In this document: positions 41,642 to 49,768 of the stretch, one piece after another
Layout: each line of letters starts with the position of its first letter
Position numbering within the stretch: position 1 is the stretch's first letter
Assembly: GCA_965261065.1 (NCBI GenBank)
Contig: OZ253444.1
Coordinates: 5,084,001-5,148,000 of the forward strand
Reading direction: 5' to 3'
DNA: 64,000 nucleotides
From: JAKZVK01 sp965261065
GTDB lineage: Bacteria; Acidobacteriota; Terriglobia; Bryobacterales; UBA6623
The notes under the pieces: generated by a model
Database searches by the model: none
Told to the model about the DNA's origin: nothing
What the model saw: only the letters and a program-made list of their open reading frames with translations
Translations under genes and position numbers: made by a program

Positions 41642-43669
41642 GTGTTCCTAGTTGTCACCAATCAAGTTCGTGATGCCGTAGGAGCTTACATCAAGCAGCG
41701 GTACGGCTTGGATCTGCCGATCGTTATCGAGCAGCCGCGCCAGGTGGCGTTCGGCGAGTTGGCGCTGCCGGTAGCTTTTTCGCTGGCGAAGCAACTCAAG
41801 CAAGCCCCACGAAAGATCGCGGAAGAACTGGCGGCCGAGTTGCCGCCGATTCCCGGCGTGGCGTCGGTCGAGGTCGCCGGCGGAGGCTACATCAATCTGC
41901 GGTTCGACCGTGGGGCTTACGGGGTGAACCTGTGGAGGCCTTCGCGGGCCGGCTTTGCACCCGCCGCCGGCAAGATCATCGTCGAGCACACCAACATCAA
42001 TCCCAACAAGGCGGCGCACATCGGACACCTGCGCAACGCGGTGTTGGGCGACACGCTCGTACGGATGCTGCGCGAGTTGGGTCACGAGGTCGAGGTACAA
42101 AATTACATTGACAACACCGGCGTGCAGGTGGCCGATGTCGTCGCGGGCTTCCACTTCATCGAGAACAAGGGTCCTGCCGATGTTCAAGCGCTCATCGATG
42201 ACCCCGAGGTTCGCTTCGACTACTACTGCTGGGACCTCTACGCGCGGACGTCCGCGCACTACGAGGCCGAGCCGTCGAGCCGGGACTGGCGCTCCGAGAC
42301 CCTGCATGCGATCGAGTCGGGCGAAGGGGAGCTGGCCGAGTTGGCGCGGATTGTCTCCGATGCAATCGTCAACGCCCATCTCGACACCATGTCGCGGCTC
42401 TCGGTGGAGTACGACGTGTTGCCGCGCGAGAGCGAGATCCTGCATCTGCATTTTTGGGACACGGCGTTCGAGCTACTGAAAGAGCGAAAGGCCATCCACC
42501 TCGAGACCGAGGGCAAGAACCGCGGCTGCTGGGTCATGCCGGCGGACCTGTTCCAGAGCGAGGCGCCTGCCGCGAAGCTCGGAAAGCAGAAGGGCGAGAC
42601 GGACGGCCAAGAGCCGGCTGAAGCAGAGGCGGCGGAGACAAACATCGATGATTCGAAGGTGATCGTCCGCTCGGACGGCACCGTCACCTACGTCGGCAAA
42701 GACATCGCGTATCAGTTGTGGAAGTTCGGCCTGCTCGACAAGGACTTCCACTACACCGAGGTCCGCGACTACGACGACGGCCGCACCTTGTGGGCCTCGA
42801 CCACGCAACCCTACAGCGGCGTAGCGCCGACGTTTGGTCGCGGCTCGAAGGTGTTCAACGTCATCGACGTGCGCCAGTCGTACTTGCAAGACGTGGTCCG
42901 CGCCGGGCTGCGCGCGCTGGGCTACGAGCAGCAGGCGGACGACTCGATTCACTTCTCCTACGAGATGGTGGCGCTAACGCCGCGTTGTTGCGCCGAGCTT
43001 GGCATCGAACTGTCGGACGAAGACCGCCGCCGCCCCTACGTCGAGGTGTCGGGCCGCAAAGGCCTGGGCGTCAAGGCCGACGACCTGATCGACATGCTGA
43101 TCGAGAAGGCGTTCGAGGAGGTTCGTAGCCGCCACGTCGAGTTGCCCGAGCACGAGCAGCGGGTGATCGCCACGCAGATTGCCATCGGCGCGCTGCGTTA
43201 CTTCATGCTGCGGTTTACGCGCACGACGGTGATTGCTTTTGACCTGCAAGAGGCGCTCAGCTTCGAGGGCGAGACCGGCCCGTATGTGCAGTACGCCGTG
43301 GTGCGTGCGCGCAACATCCTGCGCAAGCTTGAAGAACGCGGCGAATCACTGCCGGATTTCGATAAGGAACTCGACCGTGCCATGTTCGAAGAGCAGTTGC
43401 AGAACGAAGACTTCTGGCAGCTTCTGCTCGAAGCCTCGCGTGTCGATTGGACCATCGAGCGGGGCATCGCCGCCGGAGAGCCCGCCCAGTTGGCCCGCTA
43501 CGCATTCCAGATGGCGCAAGGGTTTAACAACTTCTACCATCAGTACCACATCCTCAACGAAACCGACCAGCGGAAGAAAGCCTTCCTGCTGTGGACGACG
43601 CAGTTCTTCCTGCGCGAGTTGACCGGCGTGCTCAAGACGATGGGCATTCCCGCTCCTGAGGTGATGTAA
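41642..43669 (+). CDS. argS: Arginyl-tRNA synthetase
   Basis: A 675-residue class I synthetase. The N-terminal additional domain is followed by VEHTNINPNKAAHIGHLRNA (HIGH at about residue 126), the Arg-binding YIDNTGVQVADVV, the VRSDGTVTYVGKDIAY strand and the C-terminal anticodon domain (RYFMLRFTRTTVIAFDLQEA, LSFEGETGPYVQYA). It is longer than typical bacterial ArgS (550-600), with an acidic linker rich in Glu and Ala at about residues 313-338. The GTG at 41642 is the first good start, with no strong Shine-Dalgarno sequence. Confidence 0.95.
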   Translation: MFLVVTNQVRDAVGAYIKQRYGLDLPIVIEQPRQVAFGELALPVAFSLAKQLKQAPRKIAEELAAELPPIPGVASVEVAGGGYINLRFDRGAYGVNLWRPSRAGFAPAAGKIIVEHTNINPNKAAHIGHLRNAVLGDTLVRMLRELGHEVEVQNYIDNTGVQVADVVAGFHFIENKGPADVQALIDDPEVRFDYYCWDLYARTSAHYEAEPSSRDWRSETLHAIESGEGELAELARIVSDAIVNAHLDTMSRLSVEYDVLPRESEILHLHFWDTAFELLKERKAIHLETEGKNRGCWVMPADLFQSEAPAAKLGKQKGETDGQEPAEAEAAETNIDDSKVIVRSDGTVTYVGKDIAYQLWKFGLLDKDFHYTEVRDYDDGRTLWASTTQPYSGVAPTFGRGSKVFNVIDVRQSYLQDVVRAGLRALGYEQQADDSIHFSYEMVALTPRCCAELGIELSDEDRRRPYVEVSGRKGLGVKADDLIDMLIEKAFEEVRSRHVELPEHEQRVIATQIAIGALRYFMLRFTRTTVIAFDLQEALSFEGETGPYVQYAVVRARNILRKLEERGESLPDFDKELDRAMFEEQLQNEDFWQLLLEASRVDWTIERGIAAGEPAQLARYAFQMAQGFNNFYHQYHILNETDQRKKAFLLWTTQFFLRELTGVLKTMGIPAPEVM

Positions 43670-43991
43670 GGCGATGGTGATGTAAGATGAAGAATTGCCC
43701 TGCGCGCCGCCGTCGTTCGCGGTGTGAGCCCCGGGCTGACAGGCGGGGATTGGTATTCTGCCCCACTCTCAAAACCCGGGGGGGGGAACTCTAATCGGCA
43801 TTCCGTAGCCGGCTGCTTGTTCGCACCCGGCCCTCCGGGGCTACGGTAGGACGGGCTTTTCGGCCAACGGTACTCTTTGCCTGGAGTTAGGGTCGTCCGA
43901 TCAACCTTCACCGGTTTCGGAGCAAAGCGGCTCTTTCTCACCTGGGGCTCACACCGCGAACGACGCGAGCCAGCCCCCCGCTTCCCCTCCC
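43670..43991. other. Intergenic region with CGTAGCC hairpin repeat
   Basis: No gene recognised in these 322 bases. CGTAGCC at about 43807 and GGCTACG at about 43846 can pair, and a comparable CGTAG...GGGGCTACG structure occurs at about 38958-38992, so this is another small dispersed hairpin type. A run of nine G lies near 43779. Confidence 0.5.
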
Positions 43992-44414
43992 ATGACCACT
44001 GTTACCGCCGCTGTCATCGAGCGCGGCGGCCACATTCTGATTTGCAGGCGCCGGCCCGAGCAGGACCATGGTGGCAAGTGGGAGTTTCCCGGCGGGAAAT
44101 TGGAGGAAGGGGAGTCGCCGGAGGATTCGTTGCGGCGCGAGCTACGCGAGGAGCTACAAATCGAGGCTCGCATCGAGTCGGAGATCACTCGCTACGAGTA
44201 CCAGTATCCGGGGCGTAAGCCGCTGCGATTGATCTTCTTTCGCGTGACCGAGTTCAGCGGCGAGCCGGACTACGCGCATTTCGGCGAGGTTCGATGGGCT
44301 AAGCCCCAGGACCTGCCGGCGTTTGATTTCCTCGAGGGCGATGTGGAGTTTGTGCGAGAGTTGGCGGCGGGAGAGACTAAGGTGGGTCCGGGAGCCGCCG
44401 CCGAGCCGGCATAA
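43992..44414 (+). CDS. NUDIX hydrolase, MutT-like
   Basis: A 140-residue protein with N-terminal VTAAVIERGGHILICRRRPE and GGKWEFPGGKLEEGESPEDS leading into LRRELREEL, a complete Nudix box (GX5EX7REUXEEX). EFPGGK and the size match 8-oxo-dGTP diphosphatase (MutT) and related pyrophosphohydrolases. It lies 15 bases before aroA in the same direction. Confidence 0.9.
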   Translation: MTTVTAAVIERGGHILICRRRPEQDHGGKWEFPGGKLEEGESPEDSLRRELREELQIEARIESEITRYEYQYPGRKPLRLIFFRVTEFSGEPDYAHFGEVRWAKPQDLPAFDFLEGDVEFVRELAAGETKVGPGAAAEPA

Positions 44415-44429
44415 GACCGCCCTTTGCGT

Positions 44430-45728
44430 ATGACGCGCACGATTCAACGGGTTTCATCGATCTCGGGCACGATTCGTTTGCCCGGGGATAAGTCGATCTC
44501 GCACCGCTACGCCATGCTCGCGGCGTTAGCCGACGGGCGGACGGTCATCGAGAATTATTCAACCGGCGCCGACTGTGCGTCGACCCTCGGCTGCCTGCGT
44601 GATCTTGGCGTCACGATCGATCGCGCCGGGAATCGTGTGACGGTTGAAGGGGTCGGGCTCGACGGCTTGCAGGCACCCGCGAGACCGCTCGATGCAGGGA
44701 ACTCGGGTTCAACGCTTCGCATGCTGTCGGGCATCCTCGCGGGGCAGAAATTCGAGACGACGATTGGCGGCGATGAGTCGCTCTCGTGCCGGCCGATGCG
44801 ACGTATCATCACGCCGCTTGCGGCGATGGGCGCCGGCATCGAAGCTGGAGACGGCAACCTACCACCGCTAAAGATTCAGGGCGGTGAGCTGCGGCCTTTT
44901 CACTACGACCTGCCCGTGCCGAGCGCGCAAGTGAAGACGGCGGTGTTGTTCGCCGGACTTTTTGCTGACGGTATGACGTCCGTTCGCGAACCGCTGGCGA
45001 CGCGCAACCACTCCGAGATTGCTCTGCGCGAGTTCGGCGCAGACGTAACCGTCGAGGGGCTCGACGTTCGGATTGAGGGTGGCCCTGGCTTGAGGGCCCT
45101 CGAAGTGCAAGTGCCGGGCGACTTGTCGTCCGCGGCCTTCTTCCTGGCGGCGGGACTGCTGCTTCCCGGGCCGGACTTGATTGTGGAAGGAGTCGGCTTG
45201 AACCCGACGCGCACGGCGCTGTTGGACGTTCTCCGCAAGATGGGCGCCGACATAGAGATCCTCGAAAGCAGTGTGGAGCACGGCGAGCCGGTGGGCGATT
45301 TGCGCGTTGCCGGGCGTGCGGGGAATGGGCCGGTTCTTGATGGCGGCGTCATCGAGGGAGAAACGACGGTCGGTGTCATCGATGAGATCCCGATCCTGGC
45401 GGTGCTTGGAGCCGCCTCGCGCCAAGGGCTGGACATTCGAGACGCCGCCGAACTGCGCGTCAAAGAGACCGACCGCATCGCAACCGTTGCGGAGAACCTG
45501 CGAAGAATGGGCATCCACGTCGAGGTGCGGGACGACGGGATGACGATTCCCGGTGGCCAAGCCTTCGAGGCGACGGAGCTTGACTCGTTCGGTGATCATC
45601 GCATTGCCATGGCGTTCACGATTGCAGCTCTGGCCGCGAAGGGGTCGTGCTCGATGAGAGGCGCGGAGGCGGCTTCGGTGTCGTTCCCGCAGTTCTATGA
45701 TCTGCTGGGGAGTGTGGTTCAGCGCTAG
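44430..45728 (+). CDS. aroA: 3-phosphoshikimate 1-carboxyvinyltransferase (EPSP synthase)
   Basis: A 432-residue enzyme with GTIRLPGDKSISHRYAMLAA at the N-terminus (phosphoshikimate and PEP binding), DAGNSGSTLRMLSGILAG, and C-terminal ELRVKETDRIATVAENLRRM and DSFGDHRIAMAFTIAALA. It transfers enolpyruvate from PEP to shikimate-3-phosphate in aromatic amino acid synthesis. The loop reads NSGST where many homologues have NSGT or NAGT. The ATG at 44430 is preferred over a TTG two codons before. Confidence 0.95.
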   Translation: MTRTIQRVSSISGTIRLPGDKSISHRYAMLAALADGRTVIENYSTGADCASTLGCLRDLGVTIDRAGNRVTVEGVGLDGLQAPARPLDAGNSGSTLRMLSGILAGQKFETTIGGDESLSCRPMRRIITPLAAMGAGIEAGDGNLPPLKIQGGELRPFHYDLPVPSAQVKTAVLFAGLFADGMTSVREPLATRNHSEIALREFGADVTVEGLDVRIEGGPGLRALEVQVPGDLSSAAFFLAAGLLLPGPDLIVEGVGLNPTRTALLDVLRKMGADIEILESSVEHGEPVGDLRVAGRAGNGPVLDGGVIEGETTVGVIDEIPILAVLGAASRQGLDIRDAAELRVKETDRIATVAENLRRMGIHVEVRDDGMTIPGGQAFEATELDSFGDHRIAMAFTIAALAAKGSCSMRGAEAASVSFPQFYDLLGSVVQR

Positions 45729-45869
45729 TGGACCGTTTCCGATGGCGATCCTGTCTCGCTCAGAATTGGGAGACGGTGCCGCTGGACACTACTTCCCGTG
45801 CCGACCCTGCTTCAAGACTTGGAAAACCTCAAGCCCACCCCAGGACCGAGCCAGCCTGAAGTAATTGAT

Positions 45870-47467
45870 TGTTGAAGCCCAATGATAATGTCCCCTTGAG
45901 CGCCCAATAGAAATGTCCCCTACTCTGAGGCTCCGAAGGAGGAGCCGAGAGTGGGAAGGACATGGATGAGTGCCAAGGAGTTGAGGCGCGGCGAAGTGCT
46001 GAGCCGAGTGAAACGAGGAGAACTGAAGTTGACCGAAGCCGCCGAGCTGCTGGAGGTCAGCTACCGCCATGCGAAGCGTCTGAAGAAGCGTTACCGTGCG
46101 GGCGGGGCCAAGGCTTTGGTGCACGGTAACGTCGGCCGTGCTTCGAACCGAGCCGATCAGAAGCGACGCCAGCAGGTTCTCGAGTTGGTGCGCGAGAACT
46201 ATGCGGGCGAGGGGCACGAGCGCTTCGGGCCGACGCTGGCGTCGGAACATCTGGCAGCCGACCACGGCCTGGAAGTGCCGCGCGAAACACTGCGGCGCTG
46301 GATGCTCGCCGCGGGTCTGTGGAGCCGCCGTCGCAAGCGCCAACCGCATCGCACCCGGCGCCAACGCAAAGCGCACTTCGGCGAGCTGATTCAACTCGAC
46401 GGTTCGCACCACCACTGGCTGGAAGAACGCGGCCCGAAAGCCTGTCTGATGAACTTCGTCGATGACGCGACCGGTGTGGCGCTGTGCCGTTTCTCGGACC
46501 AGGAAACGACCTGGGCCGCGGCCGATCTGCTCGCAGCCTGGGTACGTCAACACGGCGTTCCCAAGGCGTTGTACTGCGACTGGAAAAACGTCTACCAGCG
46601 CCAGCCGACGTCGCGGGAAGCGCTGGCAGGCATCAAGCCCGAGACGCAGTTCGGGCGCATGTGTGCCAAGCTCGGCATTACGATCATGGCGGCTTCCTCG
46701 CCGCAAGCCAAGGGCCGAGTGGAGCGCCATCACGGCACGCACCAAGACCGCCTGATCAAGAAGATGCGGCTGCGCGGGATCGTCGAGTACGAGGCGGCGA
46801 ACCGTTATCTCGACGAGGAGTACCTGGCCGAGCACAACGAGCGCTTCGCCTGTGAGCCGGCGGCGGCAGCGGACTTTCACCAGGCGCTCCCCCGCGGCAC
46901 CGAGCTGCGAGGGGTGTTCTGTTGCGAGTACGAACGCGTGGTGAGCAACGACCGGGTGGTGCGTTTCGAGAATCGTTGTTTGCAGTTGAAGCCGAAACGC
47001 AACCAGGGCGTGGGGGCGGGGGCACGGGTGACGGTCCAACAGTGGCGCGATGAGAGCTTGCAGGTGAGGTTTGACGGGCACGAGATCGAGCACGACGTGA
47101 TCGCCACGCCGACGCCACAGCTGCGGACGAAACCAGCACCACAGCAGCGTCCGGAGGGCGGGCGCAAGCCGGCGGCGGACCACCCCTGGCGGCGAGCTGT
47201 GTTACGGAAAAAACGGGCTGCGAATACATAAGAGGGCTGTGGAAATGCCGGGTCGGATGGAAAGCGTGGAAAATCTCTCGAGGCAGCAGTACCGGGTTCG
47301 AGGAGCGGTGGATGGTTTTCCACCCTTCCCACCGCCCCTTGGAAATCGCTACGCGATTCCCACAGTTCCACAGCCCCGACGACGACGATATCTCTCCTAC
47401 GAACAAGAAACACAAGGGGACACTTCTATCGAGCTACCGAGGGGGACATTTCTATTGGGCGTTGACA
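45870..47467 (+). mobile_element. ISNCY-family insertion sequence, copy 2 (1598 bp)
   Basis: Flanked by an exact 16-bp duplication, GCCTGAAGTAATTGAT, at 45854-45869 and 47468-47483. Ends and length are identical to copy 1 at 26683-28280, and the sequences differ at only about ten positions, indicating recent transposition. It lies between aroA and the small membrane protein gene, just upstream of the latter's promoter. Confidence 0.93.
45951..47231 (+). CDS. ISNCY-family transposase, copy 2
   Basis: A 426-residue protein differing from copy 1 by two visible substitutions: PAAAAD for PAAGAD, and RPEGGRK for RPGGGRK. The catalytic Asp-Asp-Glu positions (LDGS, YCDWKN, GRVERH) and both helix-turn-helix regions are the same. 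It is intact. Confidence 0.95.
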   Translation: MGRTWMSAKELRRGEVLSRVKRGELKLTEAAELLEVSYRHAKRLKKRYRAGGAKALVHGNVGRASNRADQKRRQQVLELVRENYAGEGHERFGPTLASEHLAADHGLEVPRETLRRWMLAAGLWSRRRKRQPHRTRRQRKAHFGELIQLDGSHHHWLEERGPKACLMNFVDDATGVALCRFSDQETTWAAADLLAAWVRQHGVPKALYCDWKNVYQRQPTSREALAGIKPETQFGRMCAKLGITIMAASSPQAKGRVERHHGTHQDRLIKKMRLRGIVEYEAANRYLDEEYLAEHNERFACEPAAAADFHQALPRGTELRGVFCCEYERVVSNDRVVRFENRCLQLKPKRNQGVGAGARVTVQQWRDESLQVRFDGHEIEHDVIATPTPQLRTKPAPQQRPEGGRKPAADHPWRRAVLRKKRAANT

Positions 47468-47483
47468 GCCTGAAGTAATTGAT

Positions 47484-47513
47484 TTGACATGCTGAGAAGT
47501 CGGCAACTATACT
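47484..47513 (+). promoter_or_regulatory. Sigma70-type promoter of the small membrane protein gene
   Basis: TTGACA (47484-47489), 18 bases, TATACT (47508-47513). The first base after the ISNCY target duplication is the first T of the -35, so the insertion left the promoter intact. The gene start lies about 128 bases downstream. Confidence 0.65.
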
Positions 47514-47640
47514 CTTTGTGGCTTGATCCCAAGCTGGTCACTTAGTTCGGATCCAACGGGTCAATCTCGACCGCGTGAGCGGATTGGCGTCGCGTTGCCG
47601 ACCGCTTGAGAGCTTCGAGGGCCACAAAAAGGAGAAGATC

Positions 47641-47973
47641 ATGGGAACCACTCCACCGCCTGCTACACCAGCACCGACTCCTGCCGCACAGCCACCGGCC
47701 GGTCCAGTGGGTTTCTTGCAGGAGAGCTCAGGCAACTACTCCTCGATCCGGTTGATGAGCTTGATTGCTCTCATTGCGGCCATTGTGTTCTCGCTGATCC
47801 TGCTTAGCCCCGTTTTGTTTAACCTCAAGAGCACGGGCACGCCGCCGACGATCCCAGCCGACCTTCTGTACAATGGTATGGTAATCGTGTTTGGGTTTCT
47901 GCTCGCCGCCTTCGCGCCCAAGGCGCTTCAGAAGTTCGCTGAAACCAAGGTCAATCGGCCCCCGAGTTCTTAG
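47641..47973 (+). CDS. Small two-TM membrane protein with Pro/Thr-rich N-terminus
   Basis: A 110-residue protein starting MGTTPPPATPAPTPAAQPPA, with AAAAAGGAGAAG just upstream of the ATG. After the disordered Pro-rich head come SSIRLMSLIALIAAIVFSLI and a second hydrophobic stretch NGMVIVFGFLLAAFAPKALQ, ending in a charged tail. The SSIRLMSLIALIAA-to-APKALQKF arrangement resembles small phage- or holin-like proteins, but I do not recognise a family. Confidence 0.75.
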   Translation: MGTTPPPATPAPTPAAQPPAGPVGFLQESSGNYSSIRLMSLIALIAAIVFSLILLSPVLFNLKSTGTPPTIPADLLYNGMVIVFGFLLAAFAPKALQKFAETKVNRPPSS

Positions 47974-48137
47974 CCAGAGTACGGTTTCGTAGTCCGGGTG
48001 GATACGCGCGAGGTTCTCGTCAAAACGGGCTTCGGACGTGGCGACTTCTGTTGTGGAAAGACGTTACCGAAAACACCCATTGATGTTCGTTCATCGAGTC
48101 GCTAAGTCGAGTTGACGCTTCTCGTCGACCGACGGGA

Positions 48138-48767
48138 GTGCCCCCCGCTACTCGACGCAAGCTGCTCACTGTGTTCAAACAGATTGGACTCTGGTTCACC
48201 CAATACGCGGCGACGTTTGGCCCGTGGGGGATCTTCCTCGTAGCCCTGGGAGATTCCGCCTTCATCCCGTTGCCGCAGGGTGTTGACGCGCTGATCATCG
48301 CGCAGACGATCGCGGCCCCGGACACCGCCTACCTGGCGGCGGGACTGGGCGTTGTCGGTTCTCTACTCGGCTCCTACATCCTCTACTCCATCGCCCGGCG
48401 CGTCGGTCACGCCATGCTGGCGAAGAAAGCCTCCAGCAAAGGCATCGAAACGATGCGCCACCAGGTCGAGAGGTACGACGCCCTGGTGCTTCTTCTTCCG
48501 ACGATGATTCCTCTACCTTTGCCGATGAAGATCTTCGTCATCGCCGCCGGGGTCTTCGAGATGAACGTGTATCGCTTCCTTGGGGTGATCGCGTTCGCGC
48601 GCGTGGTGCGATATTTCGGGATCGCGTATGCGGCGCGGCTCTACGGCGACGAAACGACAACACTCATGGCCGAGAACCTACCACTGGGCATCGCCATCGC
48701 GGTTGTCATCATCGTGCTGTTCTTCGTGGTCAACCGCTGGAGCACGCGGCGCGTTAGCGAAGGCTGA
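48138..48767 (+). CDS. DedA/SNARE-associated family membrane protein
   Basis: A 209-residue integral membrane protein with the DedA features GPWGIFLVALGDSAFIPLPQ, GLGVVGSLLGSYILYSIARR and a VRYFGIAYAARLYGD segment before the last helix. The protein keeps the Arg in the re-entrant region. Family members are linked to lipid-carrier flipping and proton-dependent transport. GTG start. Its 3' end overlaps the convergent lipid kinase gene by 14 bases. Confidence 0.85.
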   Translation: MPPATRRKLLTVFKQIGLWFTQYAATFGPWGIFLVALGDSAFIPLPQGVDALIIAQTIAAPDTAYLAAGLGVVGSLLGSYILYSIARRVGHAMLAKKASSKGIETMRHQVERYDALVLLLPTMIPLPLPMKIFVIAAGVFEMNVYRFLGVIAFARVVRYFGIAYAARLYGDETTTLMAENLPLGIAIAVVIIVLFFVVNRWSTRRVSEG

Positions 48768-49740
48768 GCCCGGCCTCTTCGCCCGACACGCTCGCCACGC
48801 GCGACGCCGGCTTCGGGCGCGACGCGGCATAGGCGGCGGGGAGCATCAGCGTCATCTGCTCGGGAGCGATCTCGACGACGGCCGGCAAACGGCCCGCGAA
48901 CTCGCCATCGACTTCGATGTAGACGCGCCGGCCCTCATGGTTGAGCAGCTCGACGCGGTTGGTGTGATGGAAGCTCACGTCGGGGAACTGGTCGAGGGTC
49001 TGCGTAGCGATCTGCGCCAGATAGCCGACGTAGCGCAGGGGCGAGTCGCCGTGGAAGATCACGACCTGGAACTCATCGGCCAGCAGGTGTGCGTGGGGCG
49101 CGATGACGAGGCGTCCGCCGTAGCGGCAGCTCTTGCTGATGAGCGCGAACGTGCTGTCGTAGGTCTCGCCGTCGATACGAATTCGAAAGGGCTCGAACTT
49201 GCGCTGCAGTTGCTCGAGCGATCCCAGCCAGTAGGCCCCCTGCCCAATATAGGTCTTCAGCCGCGTGTTGAGGTGGTAGACGATGCTGGCGTCGACGCCC
49301 ACGCCGCACATCAGCAGGAAGTGCCGGGCGCCCGGCTCGGGATTTTCATAGCGGACGACGCCGTAGGGGACCTTTTCTGCGACCAGCGAGGGCAACAAAG
49401 CCGTCGCCTTTTCCGGGCTAAGCGGGAATTCCACCTCTTCGGCGAGAACGTTGGCCGTGCCGGCGGGAAGCGTCAGCAGCGGCACGTCCGACCCGGTCAT
49501 GCCGCCGGCGACTTCGTTAATAGTCCCGTCGCCGCCACAAGATACCAGAAGGTCAGCGCCGTCCGCCAGCGCGCGCGCGGCGAGTTGGGTTGCGTGGCCG
49601 CGCTGTGCAGTCGGAGCCAGGTCGACACGGGCGATCCACTGGGAGAGGATCTCGCGCGCTTCGTTGACCTTCTTCTCCCGGACGTTGCGCCGCCTGCCGG
49701 AGGCCGGGTTGTAGATGAAGACCGCGTGGCGGAAGTTCAT
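48754..49740 (-). CDS. Diacylglycerol kinase family lipid kinase
   Basis: A 328-residue protein from the ATG at 49740 (MNFRHAVFIYNPASGRRRNV). The catalytic GGDGT motif is in LLVSCGGDGTINEVAGGM, with the nucleotide loop LLTLPAGTANVLAEEVEF. The C-terminal beta-sandwich has GVGVDASIVYHLNTR and VYIEVDGEFAGRLP. It phosphorylates diacylglycerol or a related lipid (YegS/DgkB/sphingosine-kinase group). Its start is only 28 bases from the divergent ligA start. Confidence 0.9.
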   Translation of the reverse strand: MNFRHAVFIYNPASGRRRNVREKKVNEAREILSQWIARVDLAPTAQRGHATQLAARALADGADLLVSCGGDGTINEVAGGMTGSDVPLLTLPAGTANVLAEEVEFPLSPEKATALLPSLVAEKVPYGVVRYENPEPGARHFLLMCGVGVDASIVYHLNTRLKTYIGQGAYWLGSLEQLQRKFEPFRIRIDGETYDSTFALISKSCRYGGRLVIAPHAHLLADEFQVVIFHGDSPLRYVGYLAQIATQTLDQFPDVSFHHTNRVELLNHEGRRVYIEVDGEFAGRLPAVVEIAPEQMTLMLPAAYAASRPKPASRVASVSGEEAGLSLR

Positions 49741-49768
49741 GGGTGCCACTTCCTATAATAAAACGTCC

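Noticed and set aside
49754..49759. TATAAT ten bases before ligA as a promoter
   Set aside because: No matching -35 at a suitable distance was found and the position would leave almost no leader. It is mentioned as a finding but not listed as a promoter.
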